This document shows, one piece after another, positions 10,357 to 23,573 of a stretch of DNA of 64,000 nucleotides. The stretch covers positions 1-64,000 of the forward strand of contig QZKS01000087.1 in the NCBI GenBank assembly GCA_003599865.1, in the 5' to 3' direction. The position numbers and the translations under genes were made by a program. This DNA is from Desulfobacteraceae bacterium. Lineage in GTDB: Bacteria; Desulfobacterota; Desulfobacteria; Desulfobacterales; SURF-7. Numbering within the stretch: position 1 is the stretch's first letter; each line of letters opens with the position of its first letter. The notes beneath the pieces were generated by a model, which saw only the letters and a list, made by a program, of their open reading frames with translations, was not told the DNA's origin and did not search any database.

Positions 10357-12899
10357 TTTAGAGGATCATCCTGTCCTTTGGTCAAATCAGCATTAATTAC
10401 CTTTATGATTTTTGCCTGCCTGGCCTCTTGTTCGGATAGCATAAACATATGTGTAAGAATATCAAAAGGGCGTATGGTTTTTTCCGAATCATTTCGAATC
10501 ACAATATTCATCCGGTTCGCATCCAATATATCAATATTTTTAACTATATCTGTTAGATTTATTTTTTTCAACGCTCCTTTTTTATCCATATATTCCATCA
10601 TAATCTGATCTGAAGGATTCAACATGTCCATTTTAATTTGATCAATGCGGTTATTGGGCAGAGTTACCTCATAATGGGTTTCTGATTTTTTCTCCGAATG
10701 AATTTTGCTGGCCGAAACAGTACAGTCCAAAATACGAATTCCATCAGGCAATTGCTGGTTGAGTTTTGTGATGATATCAGATGGCTTAAGATGTTCGGTC
10801 AGCCGAATTGTAAATACCTCCGAGTAACTTTCAATCCCCAATGGAATGGGGTCGTCAAAAGACACCCTGGGCTTTGGATGAAAACCTTCTGAATAAAGAA
10901 CGGGTATGCCGGCACGTCGAATGGCTCTAAATATCAAACTTACCATCTCAAGGTGGCCAAAATATTTCGCCTGATCTTTTTTGGAATACCTTATCCGATA
11001 CATCAAATGGTAGGAATTATTTGTCGGAACCCCACCCAAAACGATAGAGGCCTGTTTCCTTGAATCATTAAAAACACGAGGCTCGATGTTTTGAAAATCG
11101 CAGACACCACAATCATTACAGACACCCTTCCGGCAGTCTTCTGTGATTTTTCTCTGGAAAGCATTCTTCCATTCATTGATAAGATATTCTTTAGTAACAC
11201 CGGAATGAATATGATTCCATGGAAGAATTTCGTTAACATCTCTTTGTCTGGTCGTGAAAAAATCAATATCAATTTCATTCTCATCAATTGCTTCCATCCA
11301 TTTGGAGTACTGAAATTGATCTGTCCAACTATCAAAACGACATCCCTTTTGATAAGCGGCAACAATCAATCTGCTCAAACGCCGGTCCCCTCGCGCAAAA
11401 AGGCCCTCAAGTTGACTAATCTCCGGGATTTGCCATTTAAAATCAATGCCGGGCATTTTTAAATCCCGCTTTAATCTTTGGATGTTTTCTTTTGCTTGAA
11501 CAAGAGAAATCTGGTTGGCCCACTGAAAAGGAACATGCGGTTTCGGTATAAATGTGGTAACACTTACGTTGATCTTCCGGAAACGCTGCCCTTTTGCTTT
11601 TCCCTTGCGCAGAACATTGATAAGGTCAATTATTCCTCTGAGATCTTCTTCTGTTTCCGTGGGAAGCCCTGTCATAAAATATAACTTAATAATCTGCCAC
11701 CCCATTTCAAATGCCTGGGATACTGTTGCTGTAATTTCTTCCTCGGTTATATCCTTATTAATGACATCTCTCAATCGCTGTGTGCCGGCTTCCGGCGCAA
11801 TGGTAAACCCAGTTTTTCTAACCTTCTTAATGAGGTGCATTAATTCAGGAGTCAGGGTTCCGGCACGAACCGAAGGTAACGATATGGCAATGTGTTCCCT
11901 TGCATATTTTTCCATCAATGTCTGCATCAGACAAGATAAACATCCATAATCACCAGTACTTAAAGAAAGCAGTGAAATGTCTTCATAGCCGGTTTGAGGA
12001 ATGGATGTTGACGCAATAGATAAAAGCTTTTCTACAGACCTTTCCCGTACCGGGCGGTAAATCATTCCGGCCTGACAGAATCGACACCCCCTTGTACAAC
12101 CCCTGGCCACCTCTAAACGAAGGCGGTCGTGAATGGGACGACCATAAGGGACGATAGGTTTATCGGGAAATGGCAATATCTCCAGATCTCTCTCAATGAT
12201 TCTTTTTATGGAGCATTCCTTTCCTATAAAAAGAGATGAAATCGTCTGAAAACCGTTTGCATCATAACCGATTTCATAAAACGAAGGTATGTAAACACCT
12301 TCCAGGTCAGACCATGTTTTTAACAGTTCATCCTTATCTTTTTTGCCCGACTGCTTCCATGAAATCCATGCCTCCGACATTTTAATGATAATACTTTCCC
12401 CATCACCAATGACAATGGCATCAAAAAAATCGGCTATTGGTTCAGGATTGCATGTGCATGGGCCTCCTGCGATAATCAATGGATAGGTTTCATCTCTTTC
12501 CGATGCAAAAAATGGAATGCCGGAAAGGTCCAACATGTTAAGAATATTGGTATAGCTTAGCTCATACAGCAAACTGAATCCAATTATATCCATGTTTTTC
12601 AATGGTGTTTTTGATTCAAGAGAAAAAAAAGGAATTCCCGTTCTTCTTAAATGATATTCCATATCTGTTGCAGGCGCATATGCCCTTTCAGCATAAATCA
12701 TGGGATGCTCATTTAATATATGATACAAAATCTGCATTCCAAAGTGAGATGTGCCGATCTCATAAAGGTCCGGAAAGGCAAGGCACATGTGTAATGGAAC
12801 CTGTTGAAGATCTTTTGTTTTGGTGTTAATCTCCGTTCCAAGGTATCGGCTAGGCTTTTCAACCAGATTCAAGATGTCTTGAACCAATTTAATTGTCAT
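10335..12899 (-). CDS. TIGR03960 family radical SAM protein fused to a TIGR03936/DUF2344 domain
   Basis: Radical SAM cluster ARGCTRGCRFCQAG; C-terminal RYSKKDQAKYFGHLEMVSLIFRAIRRAGIPVLYSEGFHPKPRVSF; directly upstream of and overlapping rng. Confidence 0.9.
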   Translation of the reverse strand: MTIKLVQDILNLVEKPSRYLGTEINTKTKDLQQVPLHMCLAFPDLYEIGTSHFGMQILYHILNEHPMIYAERAYAPATDMEYHLRRTGIPFFSLESKTPLKNMDIIGFSLLYELSYTNILNMLDLSGIPFFASERDETYPLIIAGGPCTCNPEPIADFFDAIVIGDGESIIIKMSEAWISWKQSGKKDKDELLKTWSDLEGVYIPSFYEIGYDANGFQTISSLFIGKECSIKRIIERDLEILPFPDKPIVPYGRPIHDRLRLEVARGCTRGCRFCQAGMIYRPVRERSVEKLLSIASTSIPQTGYEDISLLSLSTGDYGCLSCLMQTLMEKYAREHIAISLPSVRAGTLTPELMHLIKKVRKTGFTIAPEAGTQRLRDVINKDITEEEITATVSQAFEMGWQIIKLYFMTGLPTETEEDLRGIIDLINVLRKGKAKGQRFRKINVSVTTFIPKPHVPFQWANQISLVQAKENIQRLKRDLKMPGIDFKWQIPEISQLEGLFARGDRRLSRLIVAAYQKGCRFDSWTDQFQYSKWMEAIDENEIDIDFFTTRQRDVNEILPWNHIHSGVTKEYLINEWKNAFQRKITEDCRKGVCNDCGVCDFQNIEPRVFNDSRKQASIVLGGVPTNNSYHLMYRIRYSKKDQAKYFGHLEMVSLIFRAIRRAGIPVLYSEGFHPKPRVSFDDPIPLGIESYSEVFTIRLTEHLKPSDIITKLNQQLPDGIRILDCTVSASKIHSEKKSETHYEVTLPNNRIDQIKMDMLNPSDQIMMEYMDKKGALKKINLTDIVKNIDILDANRMNIVIRNDSEKTIRPFDILTHMFMLSEQEARQAKIIKVINADLTKGQDDPLKCIKNSL

Positions 12900-12994
12900 G
12901 GTATTCTGTTCCGAATTATTATTTTGATATCCACAAAAAGAATGTGATATTATTCAAATCTTAAATTCCAGAAAAAATAAAAAAGTTTTCTATT

Positions 12995-14401
12995 ATGCCA
13001 GAAATTATCCGGTTTCACAACACAAGAATCATCCTGTTATTTTGGGTTCGACGATTATTGCCATTGTTTGGTATTTTTCTGTTTTCCATTCCGGCAACCG
13101 CTGAATATCCAAGGCGTAATGCCATTGTTGAAGCGGTCCAAAACGTCAGCCCGGCAGTTGTCAATATCAGCTCGGAATATCAGATTAGACGCCAAGCCAA
13201 TCCTTTTTCCGGTTTTGGTATGACACCTGGATTTGATTCCTTTTTTCGAGACTTTTTTGATTTTCATTATAATCAAAATATTAAACGAAGCAATCTGGGA
13301 TCTGGAATTATTATCGATGGAAACCGAAAGCTGGTTCTGACCAACGCGCATGTTATCGCTAAGTCCGCTGATATAACAGTTACTTTAATGGATGAGCGGG
13401 AATTCAAAGCCATCGTGGTAGGCGCTGATCCAGACTCTGACCTTGCGGTATTAAAAATAGAGTCCGATACATCTCTTCCTGATATTAAAATGGGAAACTC
13501 CGATGACCTGATGATCGGGGAGACGGTGATTGCAATCGGGAATCCTTTTGGGTTTCAACATACCGTTACTACAGGTGTTATCAGTTCAATAAACCGCAGC
13601 ATTAAAACCGAAGATCGGATATTTCACAATTTTATCCAGACCGACGCTTCCATCAATCCAGGTAACAGCGGTGGCCCCCTGTTAAACATCAATGGACAGC
13701 TTATCGGAATTAATACGGCTATTTATGAAAAGGCCCAAGGAATCGGTTTTGCCATTCCCATCAATAAGGCCAAAAGGATCATATCGGATCTGATAAGGTA
13801 TGGAGAAGTCATTCCTGCCTGGACCGGGATTGTTATACAAGATATCAATGATCAGCTTGCCCACTATCTGAATATTCCGGGTAAGAAAGGCGTGGTTGTC
13901 AAGAAGATTGAGGCGGGAAGTCCTGCACAAAAAAGCGGTATTCAAGAAGGGGATATTGTCATGTCTCTTAATCAAAACAAAATTGAATCTTCTGAAGATT
14001 TTTTACTGGTCATGAAAGATATTGCCGCGGAACAAACCATAAACATTACAATCCATAGAAATGAAAAATCGATCTCATTACCTATTAGAACCCAAATTTA
14101 TCCCATTGAAAAAGCCCTTCCTCTGGCATATGAGCTTCTTGGTATCAAGGTTCAAAATATAAAAAGCCTTTTTCATCGGAATCGATCCATCAAAGGAGTT
14201 GAAATTACCGATCTTCATCCAGGTTCCTATTTGTATAAAATTGGTGCTGCTCCAGGTGATATTATCAATCAAATCAATGAACAGATAATTAATGATTTGA
14301 ATGACTTTCAAAAAGCGATCATTAAATACCGGACAAAAGAATCCATGGTCATTCTTTTAATCAGGGGTGGTCAGGGTTATTACATTACAATAGCACTATG
14401 A
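12995..14401 (+). CDS. HtrA/DegQ-type periplasmic serine protease with PDZ domains
   Basis: Signal-like N-terminus; TNAHVIAKSADITVTL, DSDLAVLKIE, NPGNSGGPLLNINGQLIGINTAI catalytic triad region; PDZ GVVVKKIEAGSPAQKSGIQEGDIV. Confidence 0.93.
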   Translation: MPEIIRFHNTRIILLFWVRRLLPLFGIFLFSIPATAEYPRRNAIVEAVQNVSPAVVNISSEYQIRRQANPFSGFGMTPGFDSFFRDFFDFHYNQNIKRSNLGSGIIIDGNRKLVLTNAHVIAKSADITVTLMDEREFKAIVVGADPDSDLAVLKIESDTSLPDIKMGNSDDLMIGETVIAIGNPFGFQHTVTTGVISSINRSIKTEDRIFHNFIQTDASINPGNSGGPLLNINGQLIGINTAIYEKAQGIGFAIPINKAKRIISDLIRYGEVIPAWTGIVIQDINDQLAHYLNIPGKKGVVVKKIEAGSPAQKSGIQEGDIVMSLNQNKIESSEDFLLVMKDIAAEQTINITIHRNEKSISLPIRTQIYPIEKALPLAYELLGIKVQNIKSLFHRNRSIKGVEITDLHPGSYLYKIGAAPGDIINQINEQIINDLNDFQKAIIKYRTKESMVILLIRGGQGYYITIAL

Positions 14402-14420
14402 TAATCATAGTGCTGATTAA

Positions 14421-15821
14421 ATGGATCGAAATCGAATGATAAAAAGAATAAAAGTAAAAAAATTGCTCCAGGCCGAAAACGATAAGAATCAGGTATTGGT
14501 CAAAGGTTGGGTCAGAACCAAAAGAGCATCCAAGGGCTTTTCTTTTTTAGAGGTAAATGATGGTTCTTGTTTAAAAAACGTTCAGATCGTTGTTGATTCA
14601 ACCGTATCAAACTATTCGGAAGTTGAAAAACTGACAACCGGCTCCGCTGTTTCTGTTTCAGGCTTGCTTGTTGAATCCATTGGCGGAGGTCAAAAATGGG
14701 AAATTAAAGCCGAATCTGTTGAAATATTACATTTGGCTCCAGATACCTTTCCTCTCCAGAAAAAACGCCATACAGACGAATTTTTAAGAACCATAGCCCA
14801 TCTGCGACCGAGAACCAATAAATATGGAGCAACTTTTCGTATACGCTCTGAATTGTCCCACGCTGTACATCAGTTTTTCCGGGAACATAATTTTTATTAT
14901 ATCCATACCCCCATATTAACCGGATCCGATTGTGAGGGTGCAGGAGAGCTTTTCAGGGTTACGACATTTGACCTCAATAACATACCAAAATCAAATAATA
15001 AAATTGATTATCAGAACGATTTTTTTGGAAAGGAGGCAAATCTGACGGTATCCGGCCAGTTGTCTGCGGAAATGTTTGCTCTGGCCCTTGGGGATGTCTA
15101 TACATTTGGGCCCACTTTCCGAGCGGAAAATTCAAATACAGCAAGACATGCCGCTGAATTCTGGATGATCGAGCCGGAAATGGCTTTTTGTGATCTTACC
15201 CAAAACATTGCCCTTGCAGAATCCTTATTGAAATATCTGATCCATCATATTTTGGATCACTGTGATGAAGATATCGAACTGTTTTCAAGTTTTGTCGACA
15301 AGCAGCTGAGATCAACTCTGACAGCCATTATGGAATCAGAATTTATAAAAATAACATATGCCGAAGCCATTGAAATCCTATCAAAGACAAAAAACAGATT
15401 TGAATTTCCGGTAGAATTCGGCAAAGACCTTCAATCTGAACACGAACGATATCTTACGGAAACTCTTTTTCAAAAACCAGTTGTTATTTACAATTATCCG
15501 AAACAGATAAAGCCATTCTATATGAGGTTGAATGACGATAATCAAACCGTCGCCGCCATGGATGTCCTTGTTCCCAGAATTGGTGAAATTATTGGCGGAA
15601 GCCAACGCGAAGAAAGATTACATGTTCTTGAAACAAGAATGATCGAAAACTATCTCTCATTAGAGGATTACTGGTGGTATCTTGATTCCAGAAGGTTCGG
15701 ATCTGTTCCCCATAGTGGATTTGGATTGGGGTTTGAGCGATTGATGATGCTGATCACCGGTATCTCCAATATTCGGGATGTTATTCCCTTCCCTCGAACC
15801 CCGAAAAATATAGAGTTTTAG
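14421..15821 (+). CDS. asnS: Asparaginyl-tRNA synthetase
   Basis: OB-fold N-terminus [23 protein letters not shown]; class II motifs [29 protein letters not shown]-terminal [32 protein letters not shown]. Confidence 0.96.
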   Translation: MDRNRMIKRIKVKKLLQAENDKNQVLVKGWVRTKRASKGFSFLEVNDGSCLKNVQIVVDSTVSNYSEVEKLTTGSAVSVSGLLVESIGGGQKWEIKAESVEILHLAPDTFPLQKKRHTDEFLRTIAHLRPRTNKYGATFRIRSELSHAVHQFFREHNFYYIHTPILTGSDCEGAGELFRVTTFDLNNIPKSNNKIDYQNDFFGKEANLTVSGQLSAEMFALALGDVYTFGPTFRAENSNTARHAAEFWMIEPEMAFCDLTQNIALAESLLKYLIHHILDHCDEDIELFSSFVDKQLRSTLTAIMESEFIKITYAEAIEILSKTKNRFEFPVEFGKDLQSEHERYLTETLFQKPVVIYNYPKQIKPFYMRLNDDNQTVAAMDVLVPRIGEIIGGSQREERLHVLETRMIENYLSLEDYWWYLDSRRFGSVPHSGFGLGFERLMMLITGISNIRDVIPFPRTPKNIEF

Positions 15822-15866
15822 GTTTGTTTTTATGATATGATTCGTTTTGCTATTTGTCTTTTTGCA

Positions 15867-16373
15867 TCATTTATTTGACGCCGGTTTCTGTAAGGCTTCA
15901 TCAAAAACATCGATAACGGTTATCAATAAAAAAAATAAATAACCGGTTTCTTTCTCAGAAAACAGATACTCATTGTTGCTTTCTTCCAAAAGTGATTGCG
16001 TTATATATTTCAACAAGAAGGGTTGATTCAGCAGACGAACCATTGTGATTCTTTCAAAAAATCGTTCGTGGATCCCCTTCATGTTAACTATCAGTGTTTC
16101 ATTTTTTTCAAATATTGTTTCGATTTCGTCAAAGGAAATTGGGGATATTCTCTTTTCAGTGCTGTTTTCAAACGCCCTGCAAATAACAAAAAAAATAAAC
16201 AGACACCGTTCAATTGCTTCCTGATTTTGATCCTGAGTAAATTCAATGATGAAATCCGTCAGATTGGGTTGTCGTTGACAAAACCTTGAAAATTCAACAT
16301 CAATTTTATCTTTTTTATAGCTTAAAATTTCCTGCCGGGTTTGCTCAATAATCTGTTCTGTAATTATTTTCAT
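15867..16373 (-). CDS. Hypothetical protein
   Basis: Long ORF, start MKIITEQIIEQTRQEILSY; no family recognised. Confidence 0.5.
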   Translation of the reverse strand: MKIITEQIIEQTRQEILSYKKDKIDVEFSRFCQRQPNLTDFIIEFTQDQNQEAIERCLFIFFVICRAFENSTEKRISPISFDEIETIFEKNETLIVNMKGIHERFFERITMVRLLNQPFLLKYITQSLLEESNNEYLFSEKETGYLFFLLITVIDVFDEALQKPASNK

Positions 16374-16674
16374 GCAGCCAACGTTGTTTTTGTTGTAAAT
16401 CAATGAAATCAATTGTTTACATTTATATGGTTCTATAGTATGATGCATGATCTTAAAATCATGCCTTTAAACAAATTCAACATATGCCCCTGTGCCATCT
16501 GCTATGCAAAATTGGACACGAAGGTGTCGTCAATTCATACTACAATATTGCAAAGAAAAATTTTTTTGAATGAAAAATATATTACTCTTAGCGACAACAC
16601 AATTTTTTATTTCGTTAGGGAAATATTTACTGATCTCGGATTTCCATTAAGATAAAAAAACAGATAGGTAACCC

Positions 16675-18570
16675 ATGAAAATAGCAGACCCTAAACAGCA
16701 TTTATTCAATATTGTTGAAAATTTCCCGGATATTATTCTAACGATTAATGATCGTCTAACGATTCTGTTTTTGAATAAGCCGTTTTTTGGAACGCCTGTT
16801 TCCGAAGCTACCGGAAAAAACATTCTTGATCTAATAATAACGAATCAAAAGGAGCTGCTCATCGAAAGCATCAAAAAAAGTATCAAAAGCGGTGGTATGG
16901 AATCAATTGAAGTCGAGGATCATTTTGGTGAATGGTGGGCGGTTCGGATCCTTTACATGAAGGTGAACACAAAACAAAAATTTCCTTTGTTGTTGATTGT
17001 TTTTAGGAATATTACAAAACAAAAGAAAACAGAAGTCGCCCTGCGGGAAAGTGAAGAGAGACACCGCTCACTTTTTATGAACAACCCCATTAAAACGATC
17101 ATTGTAGATCATAATGGAATTGTAACTGGTTATAATAAAAAATGGGCTGATAATAAAAATGAGTCTGTACCAGACCGGGTTCCCAACGTTGGTGACAGAA
17201 TGTATTCAGATGATTTTGCGGGCAAACATGAAATCGATATGCGTGCCCAATTAATGGATTGTATCCGGAAAGGTGAATCAAAAACATTTCCGGAACTGAA
17301 ATATAAAAACAAATATCTTTCCGTAAACATTACACCATATCCTTTCGGGGCAATTATTACCTCCAAAGATATTACGGATTGGCGTATCGAAGAGGAAGAA
17401 CGGAAAAAATTTGAACTCTGGCATCTGCAGACCCAAAAAATAGAAGCTGTCGGCACCCTCGCATCCGGAATTGCACATGAGTTTAATAATATTTTATGGA
17501 TCATTAATGGTAATATTGAATTGGCCGCAAATACTATTCCCATGGGCAATCAAGCAAGATATCATCTGGAACAAGTAGAAGAGGCCTGTGCAAGGGCCAA
17601 AGAACTGGTGATGCAGATCATCAGCTTTACCAAACAATCAGATCAGAATATTGAACCGCTTAAAATCGGTCTGGTTGTAAAAGAATTTTTCCGGTTAATC
17701 AGACCTTCCCTGCCCTCCACAATTGAAATACATCAGATGATTTCAGCGGAAAACGATACGGTAATGGCGGATCTGACACAAATAAACCAATTACTGATGA
17801 ACCTGTGTACCAATGCCTATTACGCGATGAAAGACCGCGGAGGAAAACTTGAAATTAATGTGTTGAATATTGATATCGAAGATGAAGATACTGATTTATA
17901 TAAAGATTTGACTCCGGGAAAATACGTATTGATCACCATTTCCGATACCGGCCATGGCATCAAACCGGAAATAATGAAAAATATTTTTGATCCGTTTTTT
18001 ACTACAAGGTCAGAAAGTGAATTAACCGGTATGGGATTATCCGTGGTTCATGGTATTGTAAAAAATCATGGCGGTGCAATTACGGTGCAGAGTAATGATG
18101 GAAAAGGAACGGTATTTAATATTTTTTTACCGTGTTATATTAATCAGGATATCGATATTTTACCGACCAGACCGGCTATCTCCCTCAATCATGAAAAAAT
18201 TCTCTTTGTGGATGATGATAAAGCAATTGTCGATGCGGCTAAAAGAATGTTGGAACGACTTGGGTATCATGTAAGTACCGCATTGAATGGAAATCAGGCA
18301 TTAAAATTTTTTCAAACAGAGTCACACCCCTTTGATATTATCATTACGGATATGACAATGCCTGGTCTTACCGGTGCAGATTTGGCAAAAAAAATTTTTG
18401 AAATTGATCCGGATAGCGCTATCATTCTGTGCACGGGATTCAGCACTTCCATCACGCCTCAAAAAGCGATGGATATTGGTTTTAAAGATTTTCTTCTGAA
18501 ACCGGTTACCAAAAACAAAATTGCGGAAACTATTCGCAGGGTAATTGATCAAAAACAGGAAATGTCATGA
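16675..18570 (+). CDS. PAS-domain hybrid histidine kinase with C-terminal receiver domain
   Basis: Two PAS-like regions, GIAHEFNNILWIINGNIELA H-box, DTGHGIKPEIMKNIFDPFFTT and GMGLSVVHGIVKNHGG, then receiver domain ILFVDDDKAIVDAA...IIITDMTMPGLTG...LLKPV. Confidence 0.93.
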   Translation: MKIADPKQHLFNIVENFPDIILTINDRLTILFLNKPFFGTPVSEATGKNILDLIITNQKELLIESIKKSIKSGGMESIEVEDHFGEWWAVRILYMKVNTKQKFPLLLIVFRNITKQKKTEVALRESEERHRSLFMNNPIKTIIVDHNGIVTGYNKKWADNKNESVPDRVPNVGDRMYSDDFAGKHEIDMRAQLMDCIRKGESKTFPELKYKNKYLSVNITPYPFGAIITSKDITDWRIEEEERKKFELWHLQTQKIEAVGTLASGIAHEFNNILWIINGNIELAANTIPMGNQARYHLEQVEEACARAKELVMQIISFTKQSDQNIEPLKIGLVVKEFFRLIRPSLPSTIEIHQMISAENDTVMADLTQINQLLMNLCTNAYYAMKDRGGKLEINVLNIDIEDEDTDLYKDLTPGKYVLITISDTGHGIKPEIMKNIFDPFFTTRSESELTGMGLSVVHGIVKNHGGAITVQSNDGKGTVFNIFLPCYINQDIDILPTRPAISLNHEKILFVDDDKAIVDAAKRMLERLGYHVSTALNGNQALKFFQTESHPFDIIITDMTMPGLTGADLAKKIFEIDPDSAIILCTGFSTSITPQKAMDIGFKDFLLKPVTKNKIAETIRRVIDQKQEMS

Positions 18571-19599
18571 TTGATTAACCTGGCTATAGGCATTCATCAG
18601 TACGGCAGTGGTATCCAGCATACGATTTGCATATCCCCATTCATTGTCAAACCAGGCCAAAATTTTTACCAAACGAGATCCGCTCACACGGGTTTGATTT
18701 CCATCTACAATGGAAGATCGATAATCATGATTAAAATCACACGAAGCAAGAGGTTCTTCCGTATATCCGAGAACATCCGACAATTTTCCCCTGATTGCAT
18801 TTTTAAAAATTTCATTAACTTGATCTGAATCTGTATCCTTATTTACGACCATCGTAATATCCATGGCTGAAACATTGATTGTGGGCACCCGCATGGAAAC
18901 CGCTTTAAATCGTCCGGATAATTCCGGAAATATTCGATCAATTCCCTTGGCAAGCTCTGTATTGACAGGAATGATGGATCGTCCTGCACATCTTGTTTGT
19001 CGTAAATCACGATGATGATAGGCATCAATAATTGGTTGATCATTCATCATTGAATGGATGGTTGTAATGGTTCCAAACGCAATCCCCAAATTTTCATTGA
19101 TTATTTTTATAATGGGAATAATACAATTGGTTGTACAAGAAGCATTGGAAATAATGGTATGATCAACTGTTAATATTTGGTCATTAATTCCATAAACAAT
19201 CGTCGCATCTACATTTTTTTGAGCTGGATTGGAGAATATGACTTTTTTGGCGCCTTGTTGAATATGTTTTTCTGCATCTGCCCTTTTTGTATAAAACCCG
19301 GTACATTCAAGAACGACATCAATATTCAGCTCCGCCCAGGGTAATTTTTCAATATCTTTCTGACGATATACTTTAATATAATCATTATTAATATATAGAT
19401 TATCGTTCTGTATTTCTACAGAACCCGTAAAACGGCCATGGGTGGTATCATATTTTGTTAGGTGTGAAATGGTTTTAATATCGGATAGTTCATTGATCGC
19501 AACAATTTTTAGATTCTGATAATGTCTGGATTCATATAATGCGCGAAGAATCGATCTTCCGATTCGTCCATACCCGTTAATAGCGATTCGATAACTCAT
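18565..19599 (-). CDS. Glyceraldehyde-3-phosphate / erythrose-4-phosphate dehydrogenase family protein (Epd-like)
   Basis: MSYRIAINGYGRIGRSILRALYES, VAINELSD, SNASCTTNCIIPIIK, TTIHSMMNDQPIIDAYHHRDLRQTR, SIVDGNQTRVSGSRLVKILAWFDNEWGYANRMLDTT; several segments recall E. coli Epd. Confidence 0.85.
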   Translation of the reverse strand: MSYRIAINGYGRIGRSILRALYESRHYQNLKIVAINELSDIKTISHLTKYDTTHGRFTGSVEIQNDNLYINNDYIKVYRQKDIEKLPWAELNIDVVLECTGFYTKRADAEKHIQQGAKKVIFSNPAQKNVDATIVYGINDQILTVDHTIISNASCTTNCIIPIIKIINENLGIAFGTITTIHSMMNDQPIIDAYHHRDLRQTRCAGRSIIPVNTELAKGIDRIFPELSGRFKAVSMRVPTINVSAMDITMVVNKDTDSDQVNEIFKNAIRGKLSDVLGYTEEPLASCDFNHDYRSSIVDGNQTRVSGSRLVKILAWFDNEWGYANRMLDTTAVLMNAYSQVNQS

Positions 19600-19618
19600 A
19601 AATACATGTAAAAAGCGA

Positions 19619-19648
19619 AAAGGTCAAAAAATTTGGTTTTTGACCTTT
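19619..19648 (-). terminator. Terminator downstream of gyrB
   Basis: Minus strand AAAGGTCAAAAA-CCAAAT-TTTTTGACCTTTT followed by CGCTTTTT. Confidence 0.6.
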
Positions 19649-19677
19649 ATTGAAGAAATATAAAATTTATAAAAAAA

Positions 19678-23216
<3,539 letters not shown>

Positions 23217-23524
23217 GTTTTATCCTGTAAGATTTGATTTATGTTAATCTATCTCAGTGTAAGTCGCCTTCTTATAGAAATGACGCTGATATGAAGGTTA
23301 ATGAATAGTCATATATTCATAAAAGATCAATATAAAAATAGTTTGATGGAGATACTGGTTTTATATTTTTATTTTATAAAATATTTTCATATTCATAAGG
23401 GGTGTCAATAATGGTAACAACTTTTTAACTATTTTAATTTTTTAAAAAATTTATTAAAAAAGCAATGACATTACTATGATCGTAAAATGCAAGAAACATA
23501 TGGTTTATCAACCGTGAAATGAAT

Positions 23525-23556
23525 GGATGTTCATAAACCTTGTATTATGAACATCC
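23525..23556. repeat. Perfect 12-bp inverted repeat downstream of the OmpA-like gene
   Basis: GGATGTTCATAA-accttgta-TTATGAACATCC in the AT-rich dnaN upstream region. Confidence 0.7.
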
Positions 23557-23573
23557 TTCCAATATGGTTTTCT

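Noticed and set aside
16413-16655. 80-aa plus-strand ORF upstream of the histidine kinase
   Set aside because: Low-complexity translation overlapping the divergent promoter region; no motif or convincing ribosome-binding site.
23217-23573. AT-rich region before dnaN as chromosomal origin
   Set aside because: No TTATCCACA-type box clusters found by eye; kept only as an inverted-repeat observation.
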